This document shows, one piece after another, positions 1 through 4,854 of a stretch of DNA of 6,043 nucleotides (its first letter is position 1; each line of letters begins with the position of its first letter). The position numbers and the translations under genes were made by a program. Location: positions 1 through 6,043 of the forward strand of contig VBPK01000127.1 in NCBI GenBank assembly GCA_005877225.1. The letters are read 5' to 3'. This stretch comes from Nitrososphaerota archaeon. GTDB taxonomy: Archaea; Thermoproteota; Nitrososphaeria; Nitrososphaerales; Gagatemarchaeaceae. Under the pieces are notes generated by a model that was not told the DNA's origin, did not search any database, and saw nothing but the letters and a program-made list of their open reading frames with translations.

Positions 1-177
1 TGGAACGTGAGAGAGAGCATAAGGACGCTGATGAAGCAGAGGTTCAGGGCTTTTGACACGTTCAAGGGAGCCTTGTGGTTCGCCCTCGGCAAGATGAAGA
101 TCCCGCGGGAGAAGTGGGTCGCCTCGAGCGTCCTGATCTCGAGAGAGCTCACCCAGACAAAGATTACGAGCTACTGA
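1..177 (+). CDS. C-terminal end of an unidentified protein (partial, 5' end outside window)
   Basis: An open frame runs from the first base to a TGA at 175-177, giving 58 residues that begin WNVRESIRTLMKQRF and end LTQTKITSY. The piece is basic and helical-looking (many Lys/Arg, few Gly/Pro) with a hydrophobic stretch around GALWFALGK and no zinc, nucleotide or catalytic motif that I can name. I do not recognise the family. The reading looks genuine because it is open from the window edge, has codon use like its neighbours, and ends 39 nt before the AlaX gene on the same strand and in the same frame. A weak AT-rich element between the two genes suggests that AlaX has its own promoter, so a shared transcript is not certain. 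The competing frame starting at 75 overlaps both genes and looks like a shadow. Confidence 0.6.
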   Translation, partial: WNVRESIRTLMKQRFRAFDTFKGALWFALGKMKIPREKWVASSVLISRELTQTKITSY

Positions 178-180
178 CTG

Positions 181-193
181 AAAAATCATATAG
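181..193 (+). promoter_or_regulatory. Candidate TATA box of the AlaX gene
   Basis: An A/T-rich block (AAAAATCATATAG) stands out in otherwise GC-rich sequence between the upstream stop codon (175-177) and the ATG at 217. Its centre is about 29-30 nt before the ATG, the spacing expected for an archaeal TATA box that gives a leaderless or nearly leaderless transcript. No purine-rich ribosome binding site precedes the ATG, which agrees with leaderless initiation. Promoter identity is inferred from composition and spacing only. Confidence 0.5.
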
Positions 194-216
194 TCTCAGA
201 TGGGACACGGCGGTCG

Positions 217-912
217 ATGACGCTCAAGCTGTTCTGGGAGGACGCGTACAAATCATCCTTCGAAGGGCAGGTTCTCTCCGTCGATGGAAACAAAGTCGTG
301 CTCGACCAGACCGCGTTCAACCCGAAAGGGGGTGGACTCGTCTCTGACACGGGAAAGCTCGGGGGAGGCAGAGTCCTGGAAGTCTTGAAGGAGGGCGAGG
401 AAATCTTTCACGTCTTGGACCAGCCGCCCTCCTTCAATGTGGGCGACTCGGTACGAGGCATTCTCGATTGGGAGAAAAGGTACAGGATCATGAAGATGCA
501 CACCACCGCCCACATCTTGAGTGCCATCGTCAACAGAGAAACGGGGGCCCTCATCACCGGGAACCAGATAACTCCCGAAGAATCGAGGCTAGACCTTAGC
601 CTCGAGCAGTTCGACCGGTCACAGTTTGACCGGTACATCGAAGCGGCGAATGAAGTTGTCAGGCGGGGCGTTGAAGTTACGACCTTCTTCATGAAGAGGG
701 AGGAAGCTCTCAAGATGCCAGGGCTGGTCAAGCTTGCGAATGCCATGCCGCCGACTCTGGACACTCTGAGGATAGTCCAGATTGGGGACGTTGATACCCA
801 GGCGGACGGGGGAGTTCACGTCAGGAATACCAAGGAAATCCGCAGGGTAGTCGGCAACAGCGTGGAAAACAAGGGAAAGAATAACAGGCGGGTATACTTC
901 ACGGTCTCGTAA
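217..912 (+). CDS. alaX: Alanyl-tRNA editing protein, AlaX type (free-standing trans-editing hydrolase)
   Basis: A 231-residue protein resembling the editing half of alanyl-tRNA synthetase without the aminoacylation and C-Ala domains, about the length of medium AlaX proteins. AlaX proteins are cytoplasmic zinc enzymes that hydrolyse mischarged tRNA(Ala), mainly Ser-tRNA(Ala). Residues 1-85 form the N-terminal glycine-rich domain, with FNPKGGG at 35-41 followed by SDTG at 43-46. The zinc/catalytic domain follows, with the HxxxH motif at H95 and H99 (MHTTAH), an SRLDL strand near 123-127, and the second motif DGGVH at 197-201. In most AlaX proteins that motif is CGGTH, so the usual Cys ligand is Asp197 and the usual Thr is Val200; H201 is kept. 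The HVRNTKEI continuation is typical. ATG 217 is the first ATG after the upstream stop in this frame and sits a promoter-like distance from an AT-rich box. The gene converges with, and is overlapped by, the small zinc-finger frame on the other strand. Family assignment is strong; exact substrate is not determined. Confidence 0.93.
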   Translation: MTLKLFWEDAYKSSFEGQVLSVDGNKVVLDQTAFNPKGGGLVSDTGKLGGGRVLEVLKEGEEIFHVLDQPPSFNVGDSVRGILDWEKRYRIMKMHTTAHILSAIVNRETGALITGNQITPEESRLDLSLEQFDRSQFDRYIEAANEVVRRGVEVTTFFMKREEALKMPGLVKLANAMPPTLDTLRIVQIGDVDTQADGGVHVRNTKEIRRVVGNSVENKGKNNRRVYFTVS

Positions 913-1043
913 TCTTCATCGAACATCGTGGTTGAGTGCGACATGCAGATGTTCAGTCCACACTCTGAGCAGGTAGTCACCGCGTGCCCTTTGCAGACTC
1001 CACATCTTGCCAATTTGTTACTCTCTATTTTACCCAACCGCAC
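816..1043 (-). CDS. Possible B-box-like zinc-finger mini-protein
   Basis: A 75-codon frame whose N-terminal half has a tight metal-ligand pattern: C-x2-C-x7-C-x2-C-x4-C-x2-H, read from RCGVCKGHAVTTCSEC followed by GLNICMSH. This spacing fits the first six ligands of B-box zinc fingers, and small proteins of this kind occur in prokaryotes. The pattern is unlikely in a shadow frame. The start is uncertain: GTG at 1043 gives 75 residues, while TTG at 1013 gives 65 and still keeps every Cys. No good ribosome binding site is seen for either. After the finger an acidic stretch (TTMFDEDYE) leads into a hydrophobic tail (residues ~53-75) encoded antisense to the last 97 bp of alaX, so the tail may not be natural; the gene could be decayed or frameshifted there. 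If real, it would bind protein or nucleic acid as a small adaptor, but no specific role can be read from the sequence. Confidence 0.5.
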   Translation of the reverse strand: MRLGKIESNKLARCGVCKGHAVTTCSECGLNICMSHSTTMFDEDYETVKYTRLLFFPLFSTLLPTTLRISLVFLT

Positions 1044-1135
1044 AGCGCTTTGTCTGCGCGCTTCCAGACTGTCTGAGGGCCGCAGACCCGACGGCTTCTT
1101 ACCGTGCTGAGCCGGGATTTTGGAGAGGGGGTCCT
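1044..1135 (-). other. Structured spacer with three consecutive short hairpins; possible leader or small RNA
   Basis: In the gene-free stretch between the hypothetical gene and the zinc-finger frame, three short inverted repeats follow one another: ACGG/CCGT arms at 1091-1094 and 1102-1105 (7-nt loop), GTCTG/CAGAC at 1071-1075 and 1083-1087 (7-nt loop), and GTCTG/CAGAC again at 1052-1056 and 1065-1069 (8-nt loop). The last two share one stem sequence and are separated by a single base. The block lies downstream, on the minus strand, of a TATA-like element at 1137-1146, so it would form the 5' leader of the zinc-finger gene or an independent small RNA. Each stem is short and could arise by chance; the repetition is the unusual part. 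It could also be a terminator region for the gene ending at 1156. Confidence 0.3.
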
Positions 1136-1147
1136 GGTTAATAAACG
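1136..1147 (-). promoter_or_regulatory. Candidate TATA box upstream of the zinc-finger frame or a small RNA
   Basis: Read on the minus strand the sequence is CGTTTATTAACC, an AT island in GC-rich surroundings lying 9 nt beyond the stop codon of the small hypothetical gene (1156-1158). A start site 25-27 nt downstream would fall near 1115, giving about 70 nt of leader before the GTG at 1043. The site resembles an archaeal TATA box; no start site is proven. Confidence 0.35.
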
Positions 1148-1155
1148 CTCGGCCC

Positions 1156-1476
1156 TCAGATTGGAAGTTTCACATCGCCCCTGAACATGTCTATCCCCCT
1201 CGATTGGAGGAGAGAGGCGGACTTCGCCGCATCTTCTCTGGAGAGCCAAGTCGACATCGCCTTCGTGTTGCCGTCTGAGTCGCAGATCACCACTGCAGCG
1301 GTGTTGTTCTTCCCGTCAATTATCGAGTAGAGGTTCTCCTCACTGACGGGAGTCCAATCGGTTCTCCCCGTTTTTATGAAGAGGACGGGATAGGACGGCC
1401 CCGCCACCTCCTGGAGCAGCTTTATCGCGCGCTGAACTCTCGTCTTTCCTTCCTGTACGGCTTGAAAATAATCCAA
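1156..1476 (-). CDS. Small soluble hypothetical protein
   Basis: A 106-residue frame starting at TTG (1474-1476) and ending at TGA. I do not recognise the family. The N-terminal part (QEGKTRVQRAIKLLQEVAG, about residues 8-26) looks like an amphipathic helix. It is followed by alternating strands and helices: PVLFIKTG (30-37), an AAVVICDSDGN strand-turn (60-70) and a C-terminal helix from about 79 to 93. There are no membrane segments, no signal peptide and only one Cys, so a compact cytoplasmic alpha/beta domain is likely. The TTG comes directly after an in-frame TAG, so the frame cannot extend further upstream; no Shine-Dalgarno-like sequence precedes it and no nearby ATG or GTG would keep the N-terminal helix. 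It lies 25 nt after the DUF996 gene and probably shares its transcript, which hints at a link with that membrane protein without giving a function. Confidence 0.7.
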   Translation of the reverse strand: MDYFQAVQEGKTRVQRAIKLLQEVAGPSYPVLFIKTGRTDWTPVSEENLYSIIDGKNNTAAVVICDSDGNTKAMSTWLSREDAAKSASLLQSRGIDMFRGDVKLPI

Positions 1477-1501
1477 CTAGGAAGAGCCGCTCGGTCTTGG
1501 T

Positions 1502-2113
1502 CTAGCCGGTCGTGGTCATGGAAGCGGGCGCCGTCCCCGAAGGAGGCATCGGTGGCTTATCTGGGAGCGAGAAGAATGCGACGACCAACAAGATCTGCGC
1601 GACAAAGATTAGCACAAACCCGATCAGTATGATCGTAAGCGCTGCTCCGATCAGGTAGAGCAAGGCGGCGGTGCTGAACAGTCCCACGTTGAGTCTCGCA
1701 GAGATCGACTTGTAGCTCATCCTGAGGAATACGGCGGACACAATGATCAAGACCCAGGCAGCCAAAAGTCCGATCGCGAGTCCAGCGATGAGGCTGATGA
1801 TGTCTGAAGGGGGTATCGTAGGAGGGACGGATGGAGATGCGCCGAATAAGTTCCCGACTCCTATGAAACGAGCGATGGCTGCAAAAACGAATGCCACAAG
1901 CACGACTATTCCGCCTATGGCTAGAATGACAGAGATTATCATGTTGTTGAATATGCGCTTGTCGCCGAGAATGTCGGAGACGTATTTGACGGCGACGAGT
2001 GACATAATCAATCCTGCGATTGAGAGAACCGGTCCGACAGACGGAACTATTCCAAGCAGCGCGAGTATCGAGCCGACCCCACCAAGCGTCTTTGCCTGGG
2101 AGAGCGAGGCCAT
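1502..2113 (-). CDS. DUF996 family integral membrane protein
   Basis: A 203-residue, very hydrophobic protein. The N-terminal SQAKTLGGVGSILALLG, the AVKYVSDILGDKRIFNN segment at about 41-57 and the overall layout match the uncharacterised DUF996 family, known mainly from archaea. I count about five membrane segments: roughly 12-42 (one long or two short), 57-82, 104-130, 145-160 and 161-182. A Pro-rich loop (about 93-103) separates the second and third, and a soluble Pro/Thr/Ser-rich tail occupies 184-203. No catalytic motif or transporter signature is visible and the family function is not known to me. The ATG at 2111-2113 is well supported because a strong TATA box lies 30 nt upstream, implying a leaderless transcript. 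The gene is followed after 25 nt by the small hypothetical gene, probably in one two-gene unit. Confidence 0.88.
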   Translation of the reverse strand: MASLSQAKTLGGVGSILALLGIVPSVGPVLSIAGLIMSLVAVKYVSDILGDKRIFNNMIISVILAIGGIVVLVAFVFAAIARFIGVGNLFGASPSVPPTIPPSDIISLIAGLAIGLLAAWVLIIVSAVFLRMSYKSISARLNVGLFSTAALLYLIGAALTIILIGFVLIFVAQILLVVAFFSLPDKPPMPPSGTAPASMTTTG

Positions 2114-2136
2114 TCAGGAGCCTCGAGAGCGAGTAG

Positions 2137-2151
2137 AAGATATAAACGTAT
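2137..2151 (-). promoter_or_regulatory. TATA box of the DUF996 gene
   Basis: The minus strand reads TACGTTTATATCTTC, the most convincing archaeal TATA box in the window. The TTTATAT core (2140-2146) is centred 30 nt upstream of the DUF996 ATG, so transcription should begin within a few bases of the start codon. It lies in the 57-nt gap after the EamA gene, showing that DUF996 need not depend on read-through. Confidence 0.7.
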
Positions 2152-2170
2152 GCGGGATTTTTCCTCTCAT

Positions 2171-3058
2171 CTAACTGGTGAGATAGAGCAGCGCGAATAC
2201 CCCTGCTATCGAGAGTAAGATGCCGACCAGTTGATTCGGCTCCAGCTTCTCCCGCAAGAAAGTCATCGCGTAGGTGGTCGCGAAGGCTCCCCCCATTCCC
2301 GAGAGAGCGGTCACCACCGGGAGGCTGCCGCTTCCGAAGGATATCCCAAGGTTGAACGAAAGTAGCCCAAAAGTCTCCAGGATTCCCATCACCAATATCG
2401 TCCGAGTCATGATGTCGCGCCTCGGCCTGACGTCCTGCTTCAGGAGGGGTGCGAACGTGAACCCGAAGACGCTGCCGAGTCCTCTCAGGAAGAGCACGGG
2501 AAGGACGTAACTGACCAGAGGCGTGACGAAACCGAGCACGACATAGGCACTCCCGAAAGAGACCGCCGCGACGACAGCTGAATCCACGCCCGGCATGACC
2601 TTGACAAGACCTTCTCCGCGCAGGTATCTACCGAGCTCGGAGAACCGTGTTGAGAGGAGAAGCACCCCGAGGATCACCGCCGCGAGGGCGAGCGTCCTGA
2701 GTCCTGAAAGCATCACGCCGAGGAATATCACGGCGAAGATGGTCGTGATGATAGGATAGGAGTACGCGATGGGTGCAACCACTGAGACGACCCCGCGATG
2801 GAAACCTCGGTACAGGAAGATGAACGCGAAGAAGTTCACGAAGCTGACCGCGACGAGGGTGAGGACCAGTTCGAAGGAGATACCGAAGTCAGGGCGGAGG
2901 AGGGGCAAAAGGAGGACGAGGGTTGCCGTGCTGAAGACGTGCATGTAGACGGTCGTTCTGTAATGGCCAACCTTCTGGGATGAGCTCCGGGAGAGGTAGT
3001 CCGAGGTTCCCCAGGAGAAGGCAGCGAGGGCTCCCAGGAGTACCGGAAGATAAGCCAT
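2171..3058 (-). CDS. DMT superfamily transporter with two EamA domains
   Basis: A 295-residue membrane protein with ten predicted helices in two homologous halves, the standard size and plan of EamA-type drug/metabolite transporters. Approximate helices are 2-20, 33-53, 63-83, 89-115, 119-138, 158-177, 183-204, 219-241, 245-268 and 274-294. Diagnostic stretches are SWGTSDYLSR near the start, APIAYSYPIITTIFAVIF (about 95-112) at the end of the first repeat, and FLREKLEPNQLVGILLSIAG (about 267-286) at the end of the second, corresponding to the conserved Pro-rich helix and LxE-L-x-P-x-Q-x-x-G segments of the family. Such proteins move small metabolites across the cytoplasmic membrane, often as exporters, but the substrate cannot be read from sequence. 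ATG 3058 gives a first helix starting right at the N-terminus, as usual. It lies 61 nt after the PfpI gene on the same strand, with no convincing TATA box between, so co-transcription with PfpI is possible. Confidence 0.92.
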   Translation of the reverse strand: MAYLPVLLGALAAFSWGTSDYLSRSSSQKVGHYRTTVYMHVFSTATLVLLLPLLRPDFGISFELVLTLVAVSFVNFFAFIFLYRGFHRGVVSVVAPIAYSYPIITTIFAVIFLGVMLSGLRTLALAAVILGVLLLSTRFSELGRYLRGEGLVKVMPGVDSAVVAAVSFGSAYVVLGFVTPLVSYVLPVLFLRGLGSVFGFTFAPLLKQDVRPRRDIMTRTILVMGILETFGLLSFNLGISFGSGSLPVVTALSGMGGAFATTYAMTFLREKLEPNQLVGILLSIAGVFALLYLTS

Positions 3059-3075
3059 TCAGAGCGCGCTCAATG
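3056..3075 (-). promoter_or_regulatory. Palindrome overlapping the EamA gene start codon
   Basis: A perfect 10-bp palindrome, GAGCGCGCTC (3062-3071), lies 3 nt before the ATG of the EamA gene. It is flanked by CATT/AATG arms, the inner side of one arm having two extra bases, so the start codon is part of the repeat. It could be an operator or an mRNA hairpin that affects initiation. It could also be a chance GC-rich palindrome. Confidence 0.25.
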
Positions 3076-3119
3076 AAGTCCGACCAAAGAGATGGTACAA
3101 ACCTGGGTGGAGAGAGAGG

Positions 3120-3674
3120 CTAGCGTGCCCTTCCCTTCAGGGGAGCTACCTTCATCTCCTCGAGCGCAGTGATTATCTCCCGACAGAAGGCAGGGAGGTC
3201 GTCGGGGAAGCGGGATGTGATTATGTTTCCGTCCCTTACAACTTCTCTATCGACGTAGCGCGCCCCCGCGTTGACGACATCGTCCTTGATCGACCTGAAG
3301 CAGGTTACGGTTCTGCCTTTCAGGAGTCCGGCTGAAACGAGAACCCAGGGCGCGTGGCAGATCGCCCCGATCACCTCTCCGCGGTCATGGGCGTCTCTCA
3401 CGAATTTCAGGACGGAAGGGTATCTTCGGAGATAGTCGGGACAGTAGCCGCCCGGGACAATTACGGCATCGAAGGCAGTCGCCTCGACCTTCTCCGCGGA
3501 GGTATCCACCTTGACCTCGAGCCCGTGCTTCCCTCTGTATACCTCGCTGGAACCGGAGCCGACGACGACCACCGTCGCACCGGCCTCTCGCATCCTGATG
3601 ACTGGATACCAGAGCTCCAGGTCCTCAAACAGATTCTCGGCGAGCATCGCGACCCGCTTTCCGGATAGAGACAT
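3120..3674 (-). CDS. PfpI/DJ-1 family cysteine hydrolase (protease/deglycase-like)
   Basis: A 184-residue single-domain protein of the DJ-1/PfpI superfamily, alpha/beta flavodoxin-like fold, cytoplasmic. The order of motifs matches archaeal PfpI (Pyrococcus intracellular protease). ENLFED near the N-terminus carries the family Glu (E17). FDAVIVPGG (68-76) forms the oxyanion-loop strand. The nucleophile elbow GAICHAP (103-109) has Cys106 followed by His107. IKDDVVNAG (129-137) and the C-terminal DGNIITSRFPDDL (148-160) complete the pattern. Family members have been reported as peptidases, methylglyoxal-handling glyoxalase III or glycation-repair enzymes, and the activity is disputed; sequence alone cannot choose. 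All expected active-site residues are present and the length is slightly above the ~166 residues of PfpI because of short end extensions. ATG 3674 is backed by an AT-rich box 32 nt upstream. The gene follows the deaminase gene by 31 nt. Confidence 0.93.
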   Translation of the reverse strand: MSLSGKRVAMLAENLFEDLELWYPVIRMREAGATVVVVGSGSSEVYRGKHGLEVKVDTSAEKVEATAFDAVIVPGGYCPDYLRRYPSVLKFVRDAHDRGEVIGAICHAPWVLVSAGLLKGRTVTCFRSIKDDVVNAGARYVDREVVRDGNIITSRFPDDLPAFCREIITALEEMKVAPLKGRAR

Positions 3675-3699
3675 ACGGGATGCCTTGGATTCGCGACGC

Positions 3700-3712
3700 C
3701 AAGATTTAAGAT
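3700..3712 (-). promoter_or_regulatory. Candidate TATA box of the PfpI gene, overlapping the deaminase stop codon
   Basis: The minus strand reads ATCTTAAATCTTG here, centred about 32 nt before the PfpI ATG. The TAA stop codon of the deaminase gene (3706-3708) lies inside this box. The spacing suits a short-leader archaeal promoter, so PfpI may be transcribed separately from the deaminase. Confidence 0.45.
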
Positions 3713-4797
3713 TTGAGGCGCGAACGGGCTCTCCGGTACTCTTCCCTCAGGGTCTCCTTTTCTTCGTTAGAGGCGAAAGCCGCGCTGAAGGAGTTGGAGA
3801 TCAGCGTGTCCACTTCTTCGAGGCCGAAGTTGTAGACGCTGCAGACTGCGACGAAGTTCTCCGAGAGAGAGCCGTTGGGCCAAATAGCGGGGTCGTCGGA
3901 GTTCACGCTCACGGCGACCCCCGAGGAGATAAGGCGGTCAAGTCCGAGTTCCCTTAGAGAATGGATGTGGTGCAGTGTAAGATTCGAGACGGGGTTCATC
4001 TCGAGGGCGACTCCTCTTTCTAGGACGAGGCTGATGAGCGCCCGGTCGTTTGCCAGATTCACCGCGTGACCGATGCGATCAGCCCTCAGCAGGATTATGG
4101 AATTCCTAATGTTTCGGAGGCTCTGATCCACTGACCCCGCGCCCTCACCAGCATGAGCGGTCCTCCTTAGCTTCGACTCAAAGGTTAACTTGAACGCACT
4201 CTGAAATTTCTCGGGTGGATTACCCTCTTCCTTACCCCCTATATCGATCCCGACGACACCCCTCCCTTCATACCTGAGGGCTTGCGAGACGGCTTCCTCG
4301 GCTAGGCCGATTCCCGCCTCTCTTCCGAACGCCACAATCAGGTTTGCTTGGACGCCTGTCTCTTCGCAACCCGCCTTCAGCCCCTCCAGCATGCTCTCGA
4401 TCACATCTGCTTGGGTCATCCCTTCCGCGGTGTGGTAGTGTGGCGCGAACCTTCCCTCGGCGTAGACGATTCCGTCCTCTTTCAGCCCTTTCACGTACGT
4501 CCTCCCTACCTCCCGAATCGTCTCCTCAGTCTGCATCAGACCGAGGATGGGGTAGAAGCGATCGACTATCTCACTGAGGAGTGTGTGGTATCCCTCGCCC
4601 CTCACGAAACCGAAGAAGGCGTTCGCGTTACCAAGGACGTTCCCTCCGCGTGTCTTCATTTCCCTGTGATTTTCGCGAGCTATCCTGGAGAGTTCGCGAA
4701 ACGGGACTGAGCCGTCGATGTGGCTGTGGAGGTCGGCCTTCGGCAATTTCCGGACGATTCGCAGGGAAAGTGCCAATGGCCTCCCGGACCCTACCAC
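3706..4797 (-). CDS. Adenosine deaminase family amidohydrolase
   Basis: A 363-residue TIM-barrel metal-dependent hydrolase of the adenosine/adenine/AMP deaminase family, which removes the 6-amino group of purine bases or nucleosides. The motifs occur in order. LPKADLHSHIDGS (18-30) has the zinc ligands H24 and H26. GVVGIDIGGKEEG (180-192) is the substrate-loop strand. HAGEG (215-219) has zinc ligand H215 and catalytic E218. RIGHAV (241-246) has H244. LEMNPVSN (265-272) replaces the usual CPxSN. NSDDP (299-303) has D301 as zinc ligand and D302 next to it. All catalytic residues are present, so the enzyme should be active. Specificity (adenosine, adenine, aminodeoxyfutalosine or another amine) is not settled, and the altered MNPVSN and SDDP motifs argue against copying a narrow name. 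The GTG at 4795-4797 follows an in-frame TAG; an internal TTG at 4774-4776 would remove seven residues and is also plausible. The gene diverges from the LLM oxidoreductase. Confidence 0.9.
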   Translation of the reverse strand: MVGSGRPLALSLRIVRKLPKADLHSHIDGSVPFRELSRIARENHREMKTRGGNVLGNANAFFGFVRGEGYHTLLSEIVDRFYPILGLMQTEETIREVGRTYVKGLKEDGIVYAEGRFAPHYHTAEGMTQADVIESMLEGLKAGCEETGVQANLIVAFGREAGIGLAEEAVSQALRYEGRGVVGIDIGGKEEGNPPEKFQSAFKLTFESKLRRTAHAGEGAGSVDQSLRNIRNSIILLRADRIGHAVNLANDRALISLVLERGVALEMNPVSNLTLHHIHSLRELGLDRLISSGVAVSVNSDDPAIWPNGSLSENFVAVCSVYNFGLEEVDTLISNSFSAAFASNEEKETLREEYRRARSRLKS

Positions 4798-4854
4798 CTA
4801 TTTGGGCTTCGGGGGAGGCGGCTCCTCCGCTTTATCAATTCGAGAGGAAGACCG
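4798..4854. promoter_or_regulatory. Divergent promoter region between the deaminase and LLM oxidoreductase genes
   Basis: The 57-nt gap separates two genes read in opposite directions. CTTTATCAATTC (about 4830-4841) is TATA-like on the plus strand, and its complement TTGATAAAG is TATA-like on the minus strand. It lies about 20-25 nt before the LLM ATG and about 37 nt before the deaminase GTG, so it may serve both. A second AT-rich box, CCAAATAGG on the minus strand (4799-4807), would suit the internal TTG start of the deaminase at 4776. The assignment rests on composition and spacing. Confidence 0.45.
4814..4828. repeat. GC-rich inverted repeat, candidate operator
   Basis: GGAGG (4814-4818) and CCTCC (4824-4828) form perfect arms around a 5-nt centre in the middle of the divergent promoter region. 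A dimeric regulator bound here could affect both the deaminase and LLM genes. The arms are short and low in complexity, so chance is a real alternative. The minus-strand GGAGG copy is too far (about 26 nt) from the deaminase start to act as its ribosome binding site. Confidence 0.25.

Noticed and set aside
75..347. 90-codon plus-strand frame starting inside the left partial gene
   Set aside because: It overlaps the end of the partial gene and the start of alaX in another frame, has a composition dominated by Arg/Pro/Asp shadow residues, and shows no family motif.
1044..1155. tRNA or C/D-box RNA gene in the hairpin-rich gap
   Set aside because: The hairpins do not form a cloverleaf, no T-loop consensus is present, and no convincing C and D box pair was found. 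Only a generic structured region can be supported.
1743..2174. 143-codon plus-strand frame opposite DUF996
   Set aside because: It is antisense to a clear membrane protein; its Met/Ile/Thr/Ser-rich make-up is what the complement of hydrophobic codons gives.
3104..3119. Purine-rich GA tract (pyrimidine tract on the minus strand) after the PfpI stop codon as a terminator
   Set aside because: Archaeal terminators need a T-run on the coding strand; this tract is mixed C/T with no run of T, so a terminator is not supported.
4720..4854. Upstream extension of the LLM oxidoreductase to an ATG at 4720
   Set aside because: It would overlap the deaminase start by 78 nt and cross the divergent promoter. 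The added residues do not resemble the family, and homologous sequence begins just after ATG 4855.
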